From Roseateles_E sp005503085 (GTDB lineage: Bacteria; Pseudomonadota; Gammaproteobacteria; Burkholderiales; Burkholderiaceae_C): 64,000 bases of DNA. Below the pieces are notes generated by a model. That model was not told where the DNA came from. It made no database searches and saw nothing but the letters and a program-made list of their open reading frames with translations. Both the position numbers and the translations under genes were made by a program. Location: positions 16,013 to 80,012 of the forward strand of contig NZ_JAQOWX010000008.1 in the NCBI RefSeq assembly GCF_028462495.1, read 5' to 3'. Of the stretch, positions 17,642 to 26,766 are shown one piece after another; position 1 is the first letter of the stretch, and every line of letters starts with the position of its first letter.

Positions 17642-18360
17642 TTGTCGGTGTCGGAGCGAACCTGACCTGACGAGCGAATCGCAATCCCGGCTACTCTAGC
17701 TTCGGTCGAACTCTGCTTCAGGGTAGTGTGTGTTGGGCGTTGAACGGACGCAGATGCCAGACCTGCGATTGAGCGCCTTCGGATTCATGGTCTCTAAGGC
17801 AAGTCTGCCGAAATGCAGTCGCTCGCGAACTAGCGTTCCTTGCCGAGTCGAGCCCGCCAGCTTTCGGAACTGCTCGCCCTGAAGCGGCTGTTCAGGACGC
17901 AACCTCTGAGGGACTGCTCTCGGGCGATGAACTTCGCCGAGTGGACACCAGCACCCGGCCACAAGCCGACCGCCACCAACGACCGCTTCGCGGTAGCCAA
18001 TCGACCAATAGGCCCGGTGGTGCGTCTCACCTTCGAGAACGTCGCCCGTGCAGTTGCAGTCGACCGCCAGCACAGGATTGATCAGAACGGCAGTCCCCAG
18101 AATAGCGATTCAAGTCTTGCCCTGAAGCGGAGTCCTTGAAGATCGGCTGAGCCCCCGGCCACGACCTTTCGCTCGACGCGGCCGCTTCCGGGTCTCAGCT
18201 AGTCCTGCTTGCCAGTCCTCCCTAACTCGAAGGGTCGCCGCAACGTCGCCGCGCGGCGCAAGTCGCATTGGCGCGCCCACAATGTGGATCATCGCGCTCT
18301 AACGAACGGCGCAATGCCTTTGGTACCGCGCTTGCTGAGCCACTTTGGGGGAGATCACCG
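17642..18360. other. 719-base spacer inside the protease island
   Basis: No gene I can support. Open frames here (for example minus 17696-18073) are Cys/Arg-rich and without recognisable features. A stretch at 17981-18006 resembles the 33-base repeats that flank the island, and 18173-18192 has a related CGGCCGCTTCCGGGTC core. Probably decayed mobile or repeat DNA. The last bases hold the ribosome site GGGGGAG (18347-18353) of the following gene. Confidence 0.45.
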
Positions 18361-19605
18361 ATGAAAATGGTGCTTGCTGTCGTTCGCGCTGTTGCCGCCA
18401 GCCTTTTCTGGCTTGTGGCTCTCGCGACACTCGCAACCGGTGCGCGCGCTGCGGACCCAAGCAAGTTCGACAAGGTGCTTTCGATTCAGCCCTACACGAT
18501 TTGCCAGTCCGACGGATCGGATTGCTCACCCGCGCTCGTTCATCAGGACTATCGGGCATTCACTGAAGCAACCTTCCTGCAGGACAACGCCAGGATCGCG
18601 ATTGCCTACCTTCCGACCAAAGTGATATGGAATAGCGACTTAAAGGTGCTTAGTAATAAGAACGATCTGCCCACGAGCGAATCCAGGGTCGTCAATGCGT
18701 TCTTCACCGACCGAGTCGAGATTGACGAGGGGATAGGTGTGAGTGGGCTGTTCACAGGCGCGCGGGTCTTGGTGGATTCCAAGTGGGTGCTCGGCAGGCC
18801 CGAAAAGAGCGTATTTCCTCATGAACTAGGACATGCACTTGGATTGAGGCAAGGGGAAGGAGGTCATTTCTGCTGCGACAACGACAACCTGATGCGCGAT
18901 GGTCTTTACCGGAATAGCAACGGCAACAGGTTGACTCAGAGTCAGATCGCCATCATCCGCGACAGCGACTTCCTGAGGCCTGCGCCGGTCGTCACCCTCT
19001 CGTTGAATCCGAACGTCGAATCTTCCGACCCATCGTTTTTTAAACTGACCTTCGACTCGCTGGCTGCTCGCGACTACCTGCGAGCCATGAGTATCAGCAT
19101 TGACGGAACAGGGCTGACTTTCGATCCGACCGCTGCGCTGCCGGGTCCTGTGGGTTCGCCCTTCGTATTGGGCAACCTGGTGGGCCTTGATATTGCAGAC
19201 ATTTCGCATTCTGGCTTTCTCGATGGCGCCAGCCTGGGCCTGCTGAGATTCAACCCGAAGACCTTTCAGGACGGTGACTCTATGACCTTCGGTATCGGCC
19301 TGACGAATTGCAAGGTAGCCGATGTGCCAGAGTGCGTGGATGGCAGTTGGGGCGCCGCAGACCTGGCTGGTAGGATGAAAGTTTCTTTTGGCTTCGAGAA
19401 CGGCCTCGTGACCGAGGTATTCCTGGACGAGCACGGCATTGCGGTGTCCAACGGTCTCGGCGCCACGTTCCTCGAAGGCCTCCCCGGTGAAGCGCCGGCG
19501 GGGCCGATCCCCGAGGCGCCGACCTACGCGATGATGTTGCTCGGCCTCATGTACTTGGCCCGGCGGGCCGCGACGAGCGATCTGGGGCTTAGACATGCCC
19601 GGTAG
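18361..19605 (+). CDS. Secreted HExxH metalloprotease with PEP-CTERM-like tail
   Basis: 414 residues: signal peptide ending near ARAA; catalytic motif HELGHALGLRQGEGG with His154, Glu155 and His158; a downstream NLMRDG that resembles a metzincin Met-turn; then an all-beta region of about 200 residues. The end, PEAPTYAMMLLGLMYLARR, has the shape of a PEP-CTERM sorting tail (motif, hydrophobic helix, basic cluster), with PEA instead of PEP. The third zinc-ligand position of metzincins (HExxHxxGxxH) is Gln164; a later His in GGHFCCD is a possible substitute. Start chosen by GGGGGAG 7 bases upstream. No exosortase gene is in the window. Confidence 0.8.
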   Translation: MKMVLAVVRAVAASLFWLVALATLATGARAADPSKFDKVLSIQPYTICQSDGSDCSPALVHQDYRAFTEATFLQDNARIAIAYLPTKVIWNSDLKVLSNKNDLPTSESRVVNAFFTDRVEIDEGIGVSGLFTGARVLVDSKWVLGRPEKSVFPHELGHALGLRQGEGGHFCCDNDNLMRDGLYRNSNGNRLTQSQIAIIRDSDFLRPAPVVTLSLNPNVESSDPSFFKLTFDSLAARDYLRAMSISIDGTGLTFDPTAALPGPVGSPFVLGNLVGLDIADISHSGFLDGASLGLLRFNPKTFQDGDSMTFGIGLTNCKVADVPECVDGSWGAADLAGRMKVSFGFENGLVTEVFLDEHGIAVSNGLGATFLEGLPGEAPAGPIPEAPTYAMMLLGLMYLARRAATSDLGLRHAR

Positions 19606-19658
19606 CCACTGAACGTCTGCTCTGCGTCATTGAGGTCGCTGACAGGAACGGCAGCAAC

Positions 19659-19691
19659 GGGTCGGACGCCGGCACAGGCGAATGACTGCTG
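19659..19691 (-). repeat. 33-base flanking repeat, right copy (inverted)
   Basis: Reverse complement matches 13896-13928 at 27 of 33 positions, in the opposite orientation on the other side of the protease genes. A second degenerate copy of its inner part begins exactly 60 bases later (GCACAGGCGAA at 19672 and 19732). Confidence 0.5.
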
Positions 19692-19813
19692 ACCGGCAGC
19701 CTGCCCCACACCACCTTGGCGCCGACATGCCGCACAGGCGAACGGCTGCTCACAGCCTGAAGCCGACAGTCCCACCCCCAGCGCAGCCCTCGGCCTCGCG
19801 GCACTTCACGCGC

Positions 19814-20335
19814 TCAATTCAACCCCGGCAACTTCAACCACCGATGCAGCCGTGTGCGCAACGCGACAAAGTCCAGCGGCTTGGTCAGGTGCTCGTCCAT
19901 GCCGGCGTCCATGCTGGCCAGCACATCGGCTTCCAGCGCGTGGGCGGTCAGGGCCAGGATGGGGAAGGCGGGCAGCTGGCCTTCGCGCTGCAGCTCGCGC
20001 AGGCGGCGGGCGCATTCGAGGCCGTCCATGCCGGGCATCTGGATGTCCATCAGCACCAGATCGGGCGGCGACTCCAGGCACAGCGACACGGCTTCCAGGC
20101 CGTTCTTCGCGAGCCGGCTCTGCACCCCCATCAAGGCCAGGAACTCGAGCGCGACGACCTGGTTGATGTGGTTGTCCTCGACCAGCAGCACGGTGGGCAG
20201 CGCGGTGGCAGGCTGCGGCTGTGAGGTGTCGCTCTGCGCGCCCGTGCTCAGCGGTCCCGACTCCTGGCCCGACTGCGCCAGCAGCGGCGCCATCAGACCC
20301 GGCCTGTGGATATTGATGAGGGTTGTTGTTTGCAT
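19814..20335 (-). CDS. Stand-alone response-regulator receiver protein
   Basis: 173 residues from the ATG at 20335 (the frame is open up to 20434; no start has a strong ribosome site). About 60 unstructured residues precede one CheY-like receiver domain: VLLVEDNHINQVVA with the acidic pocket, phospho-acceptor Asp in LVLMDIQMPGMDG, Thr/Lys in LTAHALE and LTKPLD. There is no output domain. The sequence style (NxxNQ in VEDNHINQ) is that of receivers at the C terminus of hybrid histidine kinases, so this may be a detached or truncated piece. No kinase gene is adjacent. Confidence 0.8.
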   Translation of the reverse strand: MQTTTLINIHRPGLMAPLLAQSGQESGPLSTGAQSDTSQPQPATALPTVLLVEDNHINQVVALEFLALMGVQSRLAKNGLEAVSLCLESPPDLVLMDIQMPGMDGLECARRLRELQREGQLPAFPILALTAHALEADVLASMDAGMDEHLTKPLDFVALRTRLHRWLKLPGLN

Positions 20336-20640
20336 TGATTGATAAGCCTCGAAGCTTCCCATCCATCCCGTCGCTGAACTCCCGGCACCTGCGGTGCATC
20401 CCGCTGGCAATGCGGCTCCCAAGCCTATCGCCACCAGGCCCCCGGCGTCTCGTTCAATTCAAGGGTTTTCCCTTGTTTTTGGGTGGAGGGCCGGCCGTGG
20501 GGTCAATTGTTGCCTGTGAAGCGCCCCAGCGCAACGCCCAGGGGCCCTGCACTGCGGGCCTTGACATCGGCCCTGCTGACAGGATTGTGCCGCTCGCTCC
20601 CTAGAATGTCCGGTCTCCTCCCTGCCAAGGCTGCCAAGCA
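20336..20640. other. 305-base divergent spacer between the receiver gene and uvrA
   Basis: Holds the promoters for both directions. A TAGAAT hexamer at 20602-20607 in the context CCCTAGAATG is a candidate -10 for uvrA, but no matching -35 at normal spacing was found (TTGACA at 20561 is too far). No LexA-type palindrome was seen. Confidence 0.35.
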
Positions 20641-23600
20641 ATGTCCGAAGGTCTGATCCGCATACGCGGCGCGCGTCAACACAATCTGAAGAATCTGGAT
20701 CTGGACATTCGCACGGCGGAGCTGACGGTGGTCACCGGCCCCAGCGGCTCGGGCAAGTCCAGCCTGGTGTTCGACACCCTCTATGCCGAGGGCCAGCGCC
20801 GCTATGTCGAGACCTTCAGCGCCTATGCCCGCCAGTTCCTGGACCGCATGGACCGGCCGGCGGTGGACAAGGTCGACGGCGTGCCGCCGGCGATTGCGAT
20901 CGACCAGACCAACCCGGTGCGCACCTCGCGCTCGACGGTCGGCACGATGACCGAGCTGAACGACCATCTGAAGCTGCTCTATGCCCGCGCTGCCGAATTG
21001 TTCGATAAGCAGACGGCGCAGGGCGTGCGGCACGACACGGCGCAGACGATTTACGCCGAACTGCTGGCGCGGACCTCGGCAACTGATCCCAGACTGATAC
21101 TGACCTTCCCGGTCGAGTTGCCCGGAAACACCACGGCCGAGCAGATCGAGCAGTGGCTGTCGGCCAGCGGTTTCACCCGCGTGCAGGCCGAACGGGAGGT
21201 CGGCACGCCGACCGGGCCGCGCAAGGTTCTGGATGTGGTGGCCGACCGCTTCCGCATCCAGGGTGCCGACAAGCAGCGCGCGATGGAGGCCATCGAGCTG
21301 AGCCTGAAGCGCGGCAGCGGCCGCATGAATATCTATGCGATGCCGGCCGAGGGCGAGGCCGAGCCCGAGCTGTGGCGCTATTCGACCGGCCTGCACTGCC
21401 CCGACAGCGATCTGCGCTACCAGGACCCGCAGCCGCCGCTGTTCTCCTTCAACTCGGCGATGGGCGCCTGCGAGACCTGCCGCGGCTTCGGCCGCGTGAT
21501 CGGTGTCGATATGGGCTTGGTGATCCCGGACGAGAAGAAGACGCTGCGCGGCGGCGCGATCAAGCCGATGCAGACGCCGGCCTGGGAGAGCTGCCAGGCC
21601 GACCTGATGAAGTACGCCGGCGAGGCCGGCATCCCGCGCGACACCGCCTGGATGCAGCTCAGCGCTGCCCAGCGCGACTGGGTCGTCGAGGGCTCGCCGA
21701 ACTGGAGCGGCAACTGGAACAAGCAGTGGTACGGGGTCAAGCGCTTCTTCGAGTACCTGGAGAGCAAGGCCTACAAGATGCACATCCGTGTGCTCTTGTC
21801 CAAGTACCGCAGCTACACGCCCTGCGGCACCTGCGGCGGCGCGCGGCTGAAGACCGAGGCGCTGCTGTGGCGTGTCGGCTCCAAGGCCCTGGCCGATGCG
21901 GTGCTGCCGGCGGCGCAGCGCATCATGCCGATGGGCGTGGCCTGGAACCGTGCCCAGCTCGAAGCCCTGCCGGGCCTGAATCTGCACGACCTGATGCAGC
22001 TGCCGATCCACCGGCTGCGCGCCTTCATGGATGAGCTGCAGCTGCCCAGCACCCTGCTGGACGATGCGCTGAAGCTATTGCTCGACGAGATCCGCAACCG
22101 GCTCAAATCCCTGGTCGATGTCGGCATCGGCTATCTGACCCTGGACCGCCAGAGCCGCACCCTGAGCGGCGGCGAGGTGCAGCGCATCAACCTGACGACG
22201 GCGCTGGGCACCGCGCTGGTCAACACCTTGTTCGTGCTGGACGAACCCAGCATCGGCCTGCACCCGCGCGATATGAACCGCATCGTGCAGGCCATGCACC
22301 GGCTGCGCGATGCCGGCAACACGCTGGTGGTGGTCGAGCATGACCCGGCCGTGATGCTGGCGGCCGACCGCCTGATCGATATGGGCCCCGGCCCCGGCGA
22401 GAAGGGCGGCGAGATCGTCTTCGACGGCACGCCGGAAGCTATCCGTGCCGCCGACACCTTGACCGGCGCCTATCTGGGCGGCCGCAAGCATGTGGGCATG
22501 GGGCTCAAGCGCCTGGTCGAGGCCAGCACGCCACGGCTGATCCTCGAAGGCGCGCGCGAACACAATCTGCGCAATGTCACGGTCGAGTTCCCGCTGCAGC
22601 GCATGGTGGTGGTCACCGGCGTCTCGGGCTCGGGCAAGAGCACCCTGATGCAGGACGTGCTGTACCCGGCGCTGGCCCGCCATTTCGGCCAGGCCACCGA
22701 AACGCCCGGCACGCACGACCGCGTGTTGGGTGCTGACTGGCTGTCCGGCGCGGTCTTCGTCGACCAGTCGCCGATCGGCAAGACCGCGCGCTCGAATCCG
22801 GCTTCCTATGTCGGCGCCTTCGACGAGCTGCGCAAGCTGTTCGCCGATGCACCGATGGCGCGCGAGCGCAGCTACACGGCCGGCATGTTCAGCTTCAATG
22901 CCGGCGACGGCCGCTGCCCGACCTGCGGCGGCTCGGGCTTCGAGCATGTGGAGATGCAGTTCCTGTCCGACGTCTATCTGCGCTGCCCCGACTGCGATGG
23001 CCGGCGCTACCGCGGCGAGATGTTGGATGTGAAGCTCTTGCGCGGCCCGCGCGAGCTCAGCGTGGCCGATGTGCTGGACCTGACCGTCAGCGAGGCAGTG
23101 AGTCTGTTCAAGGACGACCGCGAGGTGGTCGCGAAGCTACAGCCCATCGTCGATGTCGGCCTGGAATACATCAAGCTGGGTCAGCCGGTGCCCACGCTGT
23201 CGGGCGGCGAGGCCCAGCGCCTGAAGCTGGCCGGCTTCCTGGCCGAGGCCGCCAGCACGGCCAGCAAGACGCGCCAGGCCGTCGCGAAGAAGGGCACGCT
23301 GTTCCTGTTCGACGAGCCGACCACCGGTCTGCATTTCGACGACATCGCCAAGCTGATGCGCGCGATGCGCAAGCTCCTGGGCGCCGGCCATTCGCTGATA
23401 CTGATCGAGCACAACCTTGATGTGATTCGCGCGGCCGATTGGTTGATCGACCTCGGCCCCGAGGGCGGTGAGCAGGGCGGTGAGCTGGTCTGCCAGGGCA
23501 CGCCCGAGGAGGTCAAGGAGCACCCGAGCTCGCACACCGCGCTGGCGCTGCGCGAGTACGCCGCCCATATGGACCGGCCGGCGCTGGCGGTGGAGGAGGG

Positions 23601-26310
23601 CGTGCCGCTGCAGACCCTGGTGCGGGCGCGCCGCAAGGCCCAGGACGAATCCATTCGCATCGTCAATGCGCGCGAGCACAACCTGAAGTCGGTGGACGTG
23701 TCCATCCCGCGCGGCAAGTGCAATGTGATCACCGGTGTCTCCGGCTCGGGCACGTCGACGCTGGCCTTCGACAGCCTGTTCAACGAGGGCCAGCGCCGCT
23801 ACCTGGAATCGCTGACCGCCTATGCGCGATCGATCGTGCAGCCGGCCGGCCGGCCCGAGGTCGACGCGGTCTGGGGCATTCCGCCGACCGTGGCCATCGA
23901 GCAGCGTCTCTCGCGCGGCGGCCGCAAGAGCACGGTGGCCACCACCACCGAGGTCTGGCATTTCCTGCGCCTGCTCTATGTGAAGCTGGGCGTGCAGCAC
24001 TGCATCCACGACGGCACGCCGGTCAAGCCGCAAAGCGTCGAATCGATCGCCGCCCAGCTCTTGCGCGACCACAAGGGCCAGCATGTGGGCCTCTTGGCGC
24101 CGCTGGTCGTCAACCGCAAGGGCCTGTACACCGATCTCGCCAAATGGGCCAAGGCGCGCGGCCACACGCATCTGCGCGTCGATGGCGAATTCCTGCCGAC
24201 CGCGCCCTGGCCGCGGCTGGACCGCTTCAAGGAACACACCTTGGAGCTGCCGGTCGGCGATCTGGTAATTCGTCCCGATAACGAGGCGCAGCTGCGCGAG
24301 CTGCTGGCCAAGGCCCTGGACCTGGGCAAGGGCGTGTTGCACCTCTTGAGCCCGCTGGACGGCCTGCACGCGGCGATTGCCGATGGCCAGAGCACGGCCC
24401 GGATTGGCAGCGTCAAGGTGTTCTCGACCAAGCGCGCCTGCCCGACTTGCGGTACCAGCTATGGCGAGCTGGACCCGCGCATGTTCAGCTACAACAGCAA
24501 GCATGGCTGGTGCACCAGCTGCGTGGGGACAGGCCTTGCCCTGACCCGCGAGCAGCGCAAGGCTTTGGACGATTCGGTTCAGGACAAGGACAACAAGGGC
24601 CGCGAGCAGAGTTTCCCGTCTGAGGAGGCCGAAGTCGAGGGCCTGGTCGACCAGCCTTGTCCCGACTGCCATGGCTCGCGCCTGAACCCGTCGGCCCGCG
24701 CCGTGACCTTCGAGGACCAGGCCATCAGCACGGTGGCCGGCTGGAGCGTCAAGGATGCCCGGGCCTGGGTCGATGCGCTGGAGTTGACCGGCCGCGACGC
24801 CGACATCGCCCGCGACGTGGTGGTCGAGATCAAAGGCCGGCTGGAATTCCTCGAAGAGGTGGGCCTGGGCTATCTGACCCTGGACCGCGCTGCGCCGACC
24901 CTCTCCGGCGGCGAGGCCCAGCGCATCCGCCTGGCCGCCCAGCTGGGCAGCAATCTGCAGGGCGTCTGCTACATCCTCGACGAGCCCACCATAGGCTTGC
25001 ACCCGCGCGACAACCAGATCCTCTTGAAGGCGCTGGGCACACTGGGCGACAAGGGCAACACCCTGGTGGTCGTCGAGCACGACGAGGACACGATACGCCG
25101 GGCCGACCACATCATCGACATCGGCCCCGGCGCCGGCAAGCGCGGTGGCCGGGTCGTCGCCGAGGGCACGGCGGCCGATCTGGCGCTGCAGCCGGACTCG
25201 GTCACCGGCCGCTTCCTCGCCAACCCGCTGCTGCACCCGCTGCAGGCGCGGCGCGAGATGTTGGATGGCGCACCTAAGCTGCGCGTGCTCGACGCGACCC
25301 TGCACAATCTGCAGCAGGTCAGCATCGATGTGCCGCTGCACCGCCTGGTCGCGATCACCGGCGTCTCAGGCTCGGGCAAGAGCACCCTGGCGCGCGATGT
25401 GCTGCTGGCCAATATGGCCCAGGCCGTGCCGCTGCGCCGCGCGCCCAACCCCTGGATCGGTTGCGCGGGCATCGAAGGTCACGAGCAGGTGGACCGGGTG
25501 CTGGAGGTCGATCAGACGCCGATCGGCAAGACGCCGCGTTCCTGCCCGGCCACCTATATCGGTTTCTGGGACGCAATCCGCAAGCTCTTTGCCGAGACGC
25601 TGGAGGCCAAGGCGCGCGGCTATGCGCCGGCGCGTTTTTCCTTCAACACCGGCGAGGGTCGCTGCCCCGGCTGCGAGGGCCAGGGCATGCGCACCATAGA
25701 GATGAGCTTTCTGCCCGATGTGAAGCTGCTGTGCGACCAGTGCCATGGCCAGCGTTTCAATCCCGAGACCCTGGGCGTCAGCTGGCGCGGCAAGAGCATC
25801 GGCGATGTGCTGGCGATGGAGGTCGACGAGGCGGTCGAGTTCTTCGCGGCCATGCCCAATATCGCGCACCCACTGCAGCTCTTGAAGGATGTGGGCCTGG
25901 GCTATCTGACCCTGGGCCAGCCCTCACCGACGCTGTCGGGCGGCGAGGCGCAGCGCATCAAGCTGGTGTCCGAGCTGGTCAAGGTGCGCGACGACGTCAC
26001 GCGCCGCGGCCAGAAGGCGCCGCACACGCTCTATGTGCTGGACGAGCCGACCGTGGGCCTGCACATGGCCGATGTCGAGAAGCTGATACGCGTGCTGCAC
26101 CGCCTGGTGGCGGGCGGGCATTCGGTGGTCGTGATCGAGCACGATCTCGATGTGATCGCCGAGGCCGACTGGGTGATCGATCTGGGCCCCGAGGGCGGCA
26201 CGGCCGGCGGCAGCATCGTCGTGGCCGGCACGCCGGAAGAGGTGGTGGCCTCGGGTTCGCATTCGGGACGGGCGCTGGCGCCGGTCTTGCTGCGGGGGCA
26301 AGCCGCCTGA
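20641..26310 (+). CDS. uvrA: Double-length UvrA-like excinuclease ATPase with four nucleotide-binding domains
   Basis: 1889 residues, about twice a normal UvrA: two UvrA-like halves in one chain. Walker A lysines are Lys39, Lys666 and Lys1580; the third Walker A reads GVSGSGTST with Thr1038 in place of Lys. All four ABC signatures (LSGGE) and Walker B motifs (DEPSIGLH, DEPTTGLH, DEPTIGLH, DEPTVGLH) are intact. Paired CxxC zinc-module motifs (CPTCGG/CPDCDG, CPTCG/CPDCHG, CPGCEG/CDQCHG) are kept. Long UvrA forms occur in Burkholderiales beside a standard UvrA and their role (damage recognition or drug resistance) is unsettled. The gene symbol denotes the family only. Confidence 0.88.
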   Translation: MSEGLIRIRGARQHNLKNLDLDIRTAELTVVTGPSGSGKSSLVFDTLYAEGQRRYVETFSAYARQFLDRMDRPAVDKVDGVPPAIAIDQTNPVRTSRSTVGTMTELNDHLKLLYARAAELFDKQTAQGVRHDTAQTIYAELLARTSATDPRLILTFPVELPGNTTAEQIEQWLSASGFTRVQAEREVGTPTGPRKVLDVVADRFRIQGADKQRAMEAIELSLKRGSGRMNIYAMPAEGEAEPELWRYSTGLHCPDSDLRYQDPQPPLFSFNSAMGACETCRGFGRVIGVDMGLVIPDEKKTLRGGAIKPMQTPAWESCQADLMKYAGEAGIPRDTAWMQLSAAQRDWVVEGSPNWSGNWNKQWYGVKRFFEYLESKAYKMHIRVLLSKYRSYTPCGTCGGARLKTEALLWRVGSKALADAVLPAAQRIMPMGVAWNRAQLEALPGLNLHDLMQLPIHRLRAFMDELQLPSTLLDDALKLLLDEIRNRLKSLVDVGIGYLTLDRQSRTLSGGEVQRINLTTALGTALVNTLFVLDEPSIGLHPRDMNRIVQAMHRLRDAGNTLVVVEHDPAVMLAADRLIDMGPGPGEKGGEIVFDGTPEAIRAADTLTGAYLGGRKHVGMGLKRLVEASTPRLILEGAREHNLRNVTVEFPLQRMVVVTGVSGSGKSTLMQDVLYPALARHFGQATETPGTHDRVLGADWLSGAVFVDQSPIGKTARSNPASYVGAFDELRKLFADAPMARERSYTAGMFSFNAGDGRCPTCGGSGFEHVEMQFLSDVYLRCPDCDGRRYRGEMLDVKLLRGPRELSVADVLDLTVSEAVSLFKDDREVVAKLQPIVDVGLEYIKLGQPVPTLSGGEAQRLKLAGFLAEAASTASKTRQAVAKKGTLFLFDEPTTGLHFDDIAKLMRAMRKLLGAGHSLILIEHNLDVIRAADWLIDLGPEGGEQGGELVCQGTPEEVKEHPSSHTALALREYAAHMDRPALAVEEGVPLQTLVRARRKAQDESIRIVNAREHNLKSVDVSIPRGKCNVITGVSGSGTSTLAFDSLFNEGQRRYLESLTAYARSIVQPAGRPEVDAVWGIPPTVAIEQRLSRGGRKSTVATTTEVWHFLRLLYVKLGVQHCIHDGTPVKPQSVESIAAQLLRDHKGQHVGLLAPLVVNRKGLYTDLAKWAKARGHTHLRVDGEFLPTAPWPRLDRFKEHTLELPVGDLVIRPDNEAQLRELLAKALDLGKGVLHLLSPLDGLHAAIADGQSTARIGSVKVFSTKRACPTCGTSYGELDPRMFSYNSKHGWCTSCVGTGLALTREQRKALDDSVQDKDNKGREQSFPSEEAEVEGLVDQPCPDCHGSRLNPSARAVTFEDQAISTVAGWSVKDARAWVDALELTGRDADIARDVVVEIKGRLEFLEEVGLGYLTLDRAAPTLSGGEAQRIRLAAQLGSNLQGVCYILDEPTIGLHPRDNQILLKALGTLGDKGNTLVVVEHDEDTIRRADHIIDIGPGAGKRGGRVVAEGTAADLALQPDSVTGRFLANPLLHPLQARREMLDGAPKLRVLDATLHNLQQVSIDVPLHRLVAITGVSGSGKSTLARDVLLANMAQAVPLRRAPNPWIGCAGIEGHEQVDRVLEVDQTPIGKTPRSCPATYIGFWDAIRKLFAETLEAKARGYAPARFSFNTGEGRCPGCEGQGMRTIEMSFLPDVKLLCDQCHGQRFNPETLGVSWRGKSIGDVLAMEVDEAVEFFAAMPNIAHPLQLLKDVGLGYLTLGQPSPTLSGGEAQRIKLVSELVKVRDDVTRRGQKAPHTLYVLDEPTVGLHMADVEKLIRVLHRLVAGGHSVVVIEHDLDVIAEADWVIDLGPEGGTAGGSIVVAGTPEEVVASGSHSGRALAPVLLRGQAA

Positions 26311-26314
26311 AGCG

Positions 26315-26614
26315 CTAATGCGGCTTGCGCGGCTTGTCGAACTGCTTGGGGCGGTAGACGTTGCCGTCCCACTGGCCGCGGTCGGTGTCGGGGGCGCTGC
26401 GCTTGGCGCGGTTGATGGCTTCCATCGCGGCTTCGTGCGCGGCGCGGCGGCGCTCGCGGGCATCGAAAGGGCTGATGGCTCGTTTGGAGATCCAGCGCCA
26501 GCCCGTCGCCCACCAGGCTTCCATGCGCAGCTGATGGCGCCGGCTCAAGCACATATGCAGGGCCAGCACGAGGCAGATCGCGAGGCCGAGGCTGGCAAAG
26601 ATCTTGACGAGCAT
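26315..26614 (-). CDS. Small membrane-anchored protein of unknown function
   Basis: 99 residues from the ATG at 26614 (a TTG at 26635 is in frame but without ribosome site). One N-terminal membrane segment (IFASLGLAICLVLALHMCL) is followed by a basic, hydrophilic tail ending in RPKQFDKPRKPH. Convergent with uvrA, with stops 5 bases apart. Composition of the tail fits a cytoplasmic, possibly nucleic-acid- or membrane-associated segment; no function can be given. Confidence 0.6.
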   Translation of the reverse strand: MLVKIFASLGLAICLVLALHMCLSRRHQLRMEAWWATGWRWISKRAISPFDARERRRAAHEAAMEAINRAKRSAPDTDRGQWDGNVYRPKQFDKPRKPH

Positions 26615-26766
26615 GGGGCGGGCGGATGGACCCAAGACGGGTAGGGCGGATATTAACTGAGAGACCTGCGGCCGCGTGCGATTTGGCTATGCCTTGCGGC
26701 GGCCGCCGGGCCGGGCCACCCTAGAATCCCTCCGCCCGAAGCGCGGGCTGCTCGGGAGTTATCGAT

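Noticed and set aside
17696..18073. Minus-strand open frame of 125 codons in the island spacer
   Set aside because: No ribosome site, Cys/Arg-rich composition, no recognisable motif; probably chance.
20561..20607. TTGACA and TAGAAT as a uvrA promoter
   Set aside because: 35 bases lie between the hexamers, twice the normal spacing; only the -10 remains a weak candidate.
20436..20640. LexA (SOS) box upstream of uvrA
   Set aside because: No CTGT-N8-ACAG palindrome was found.
26722..26727. TAGAAT as promoter of the S9 peptidase gene
   Set aside because: No -35 at acceptable spacing.
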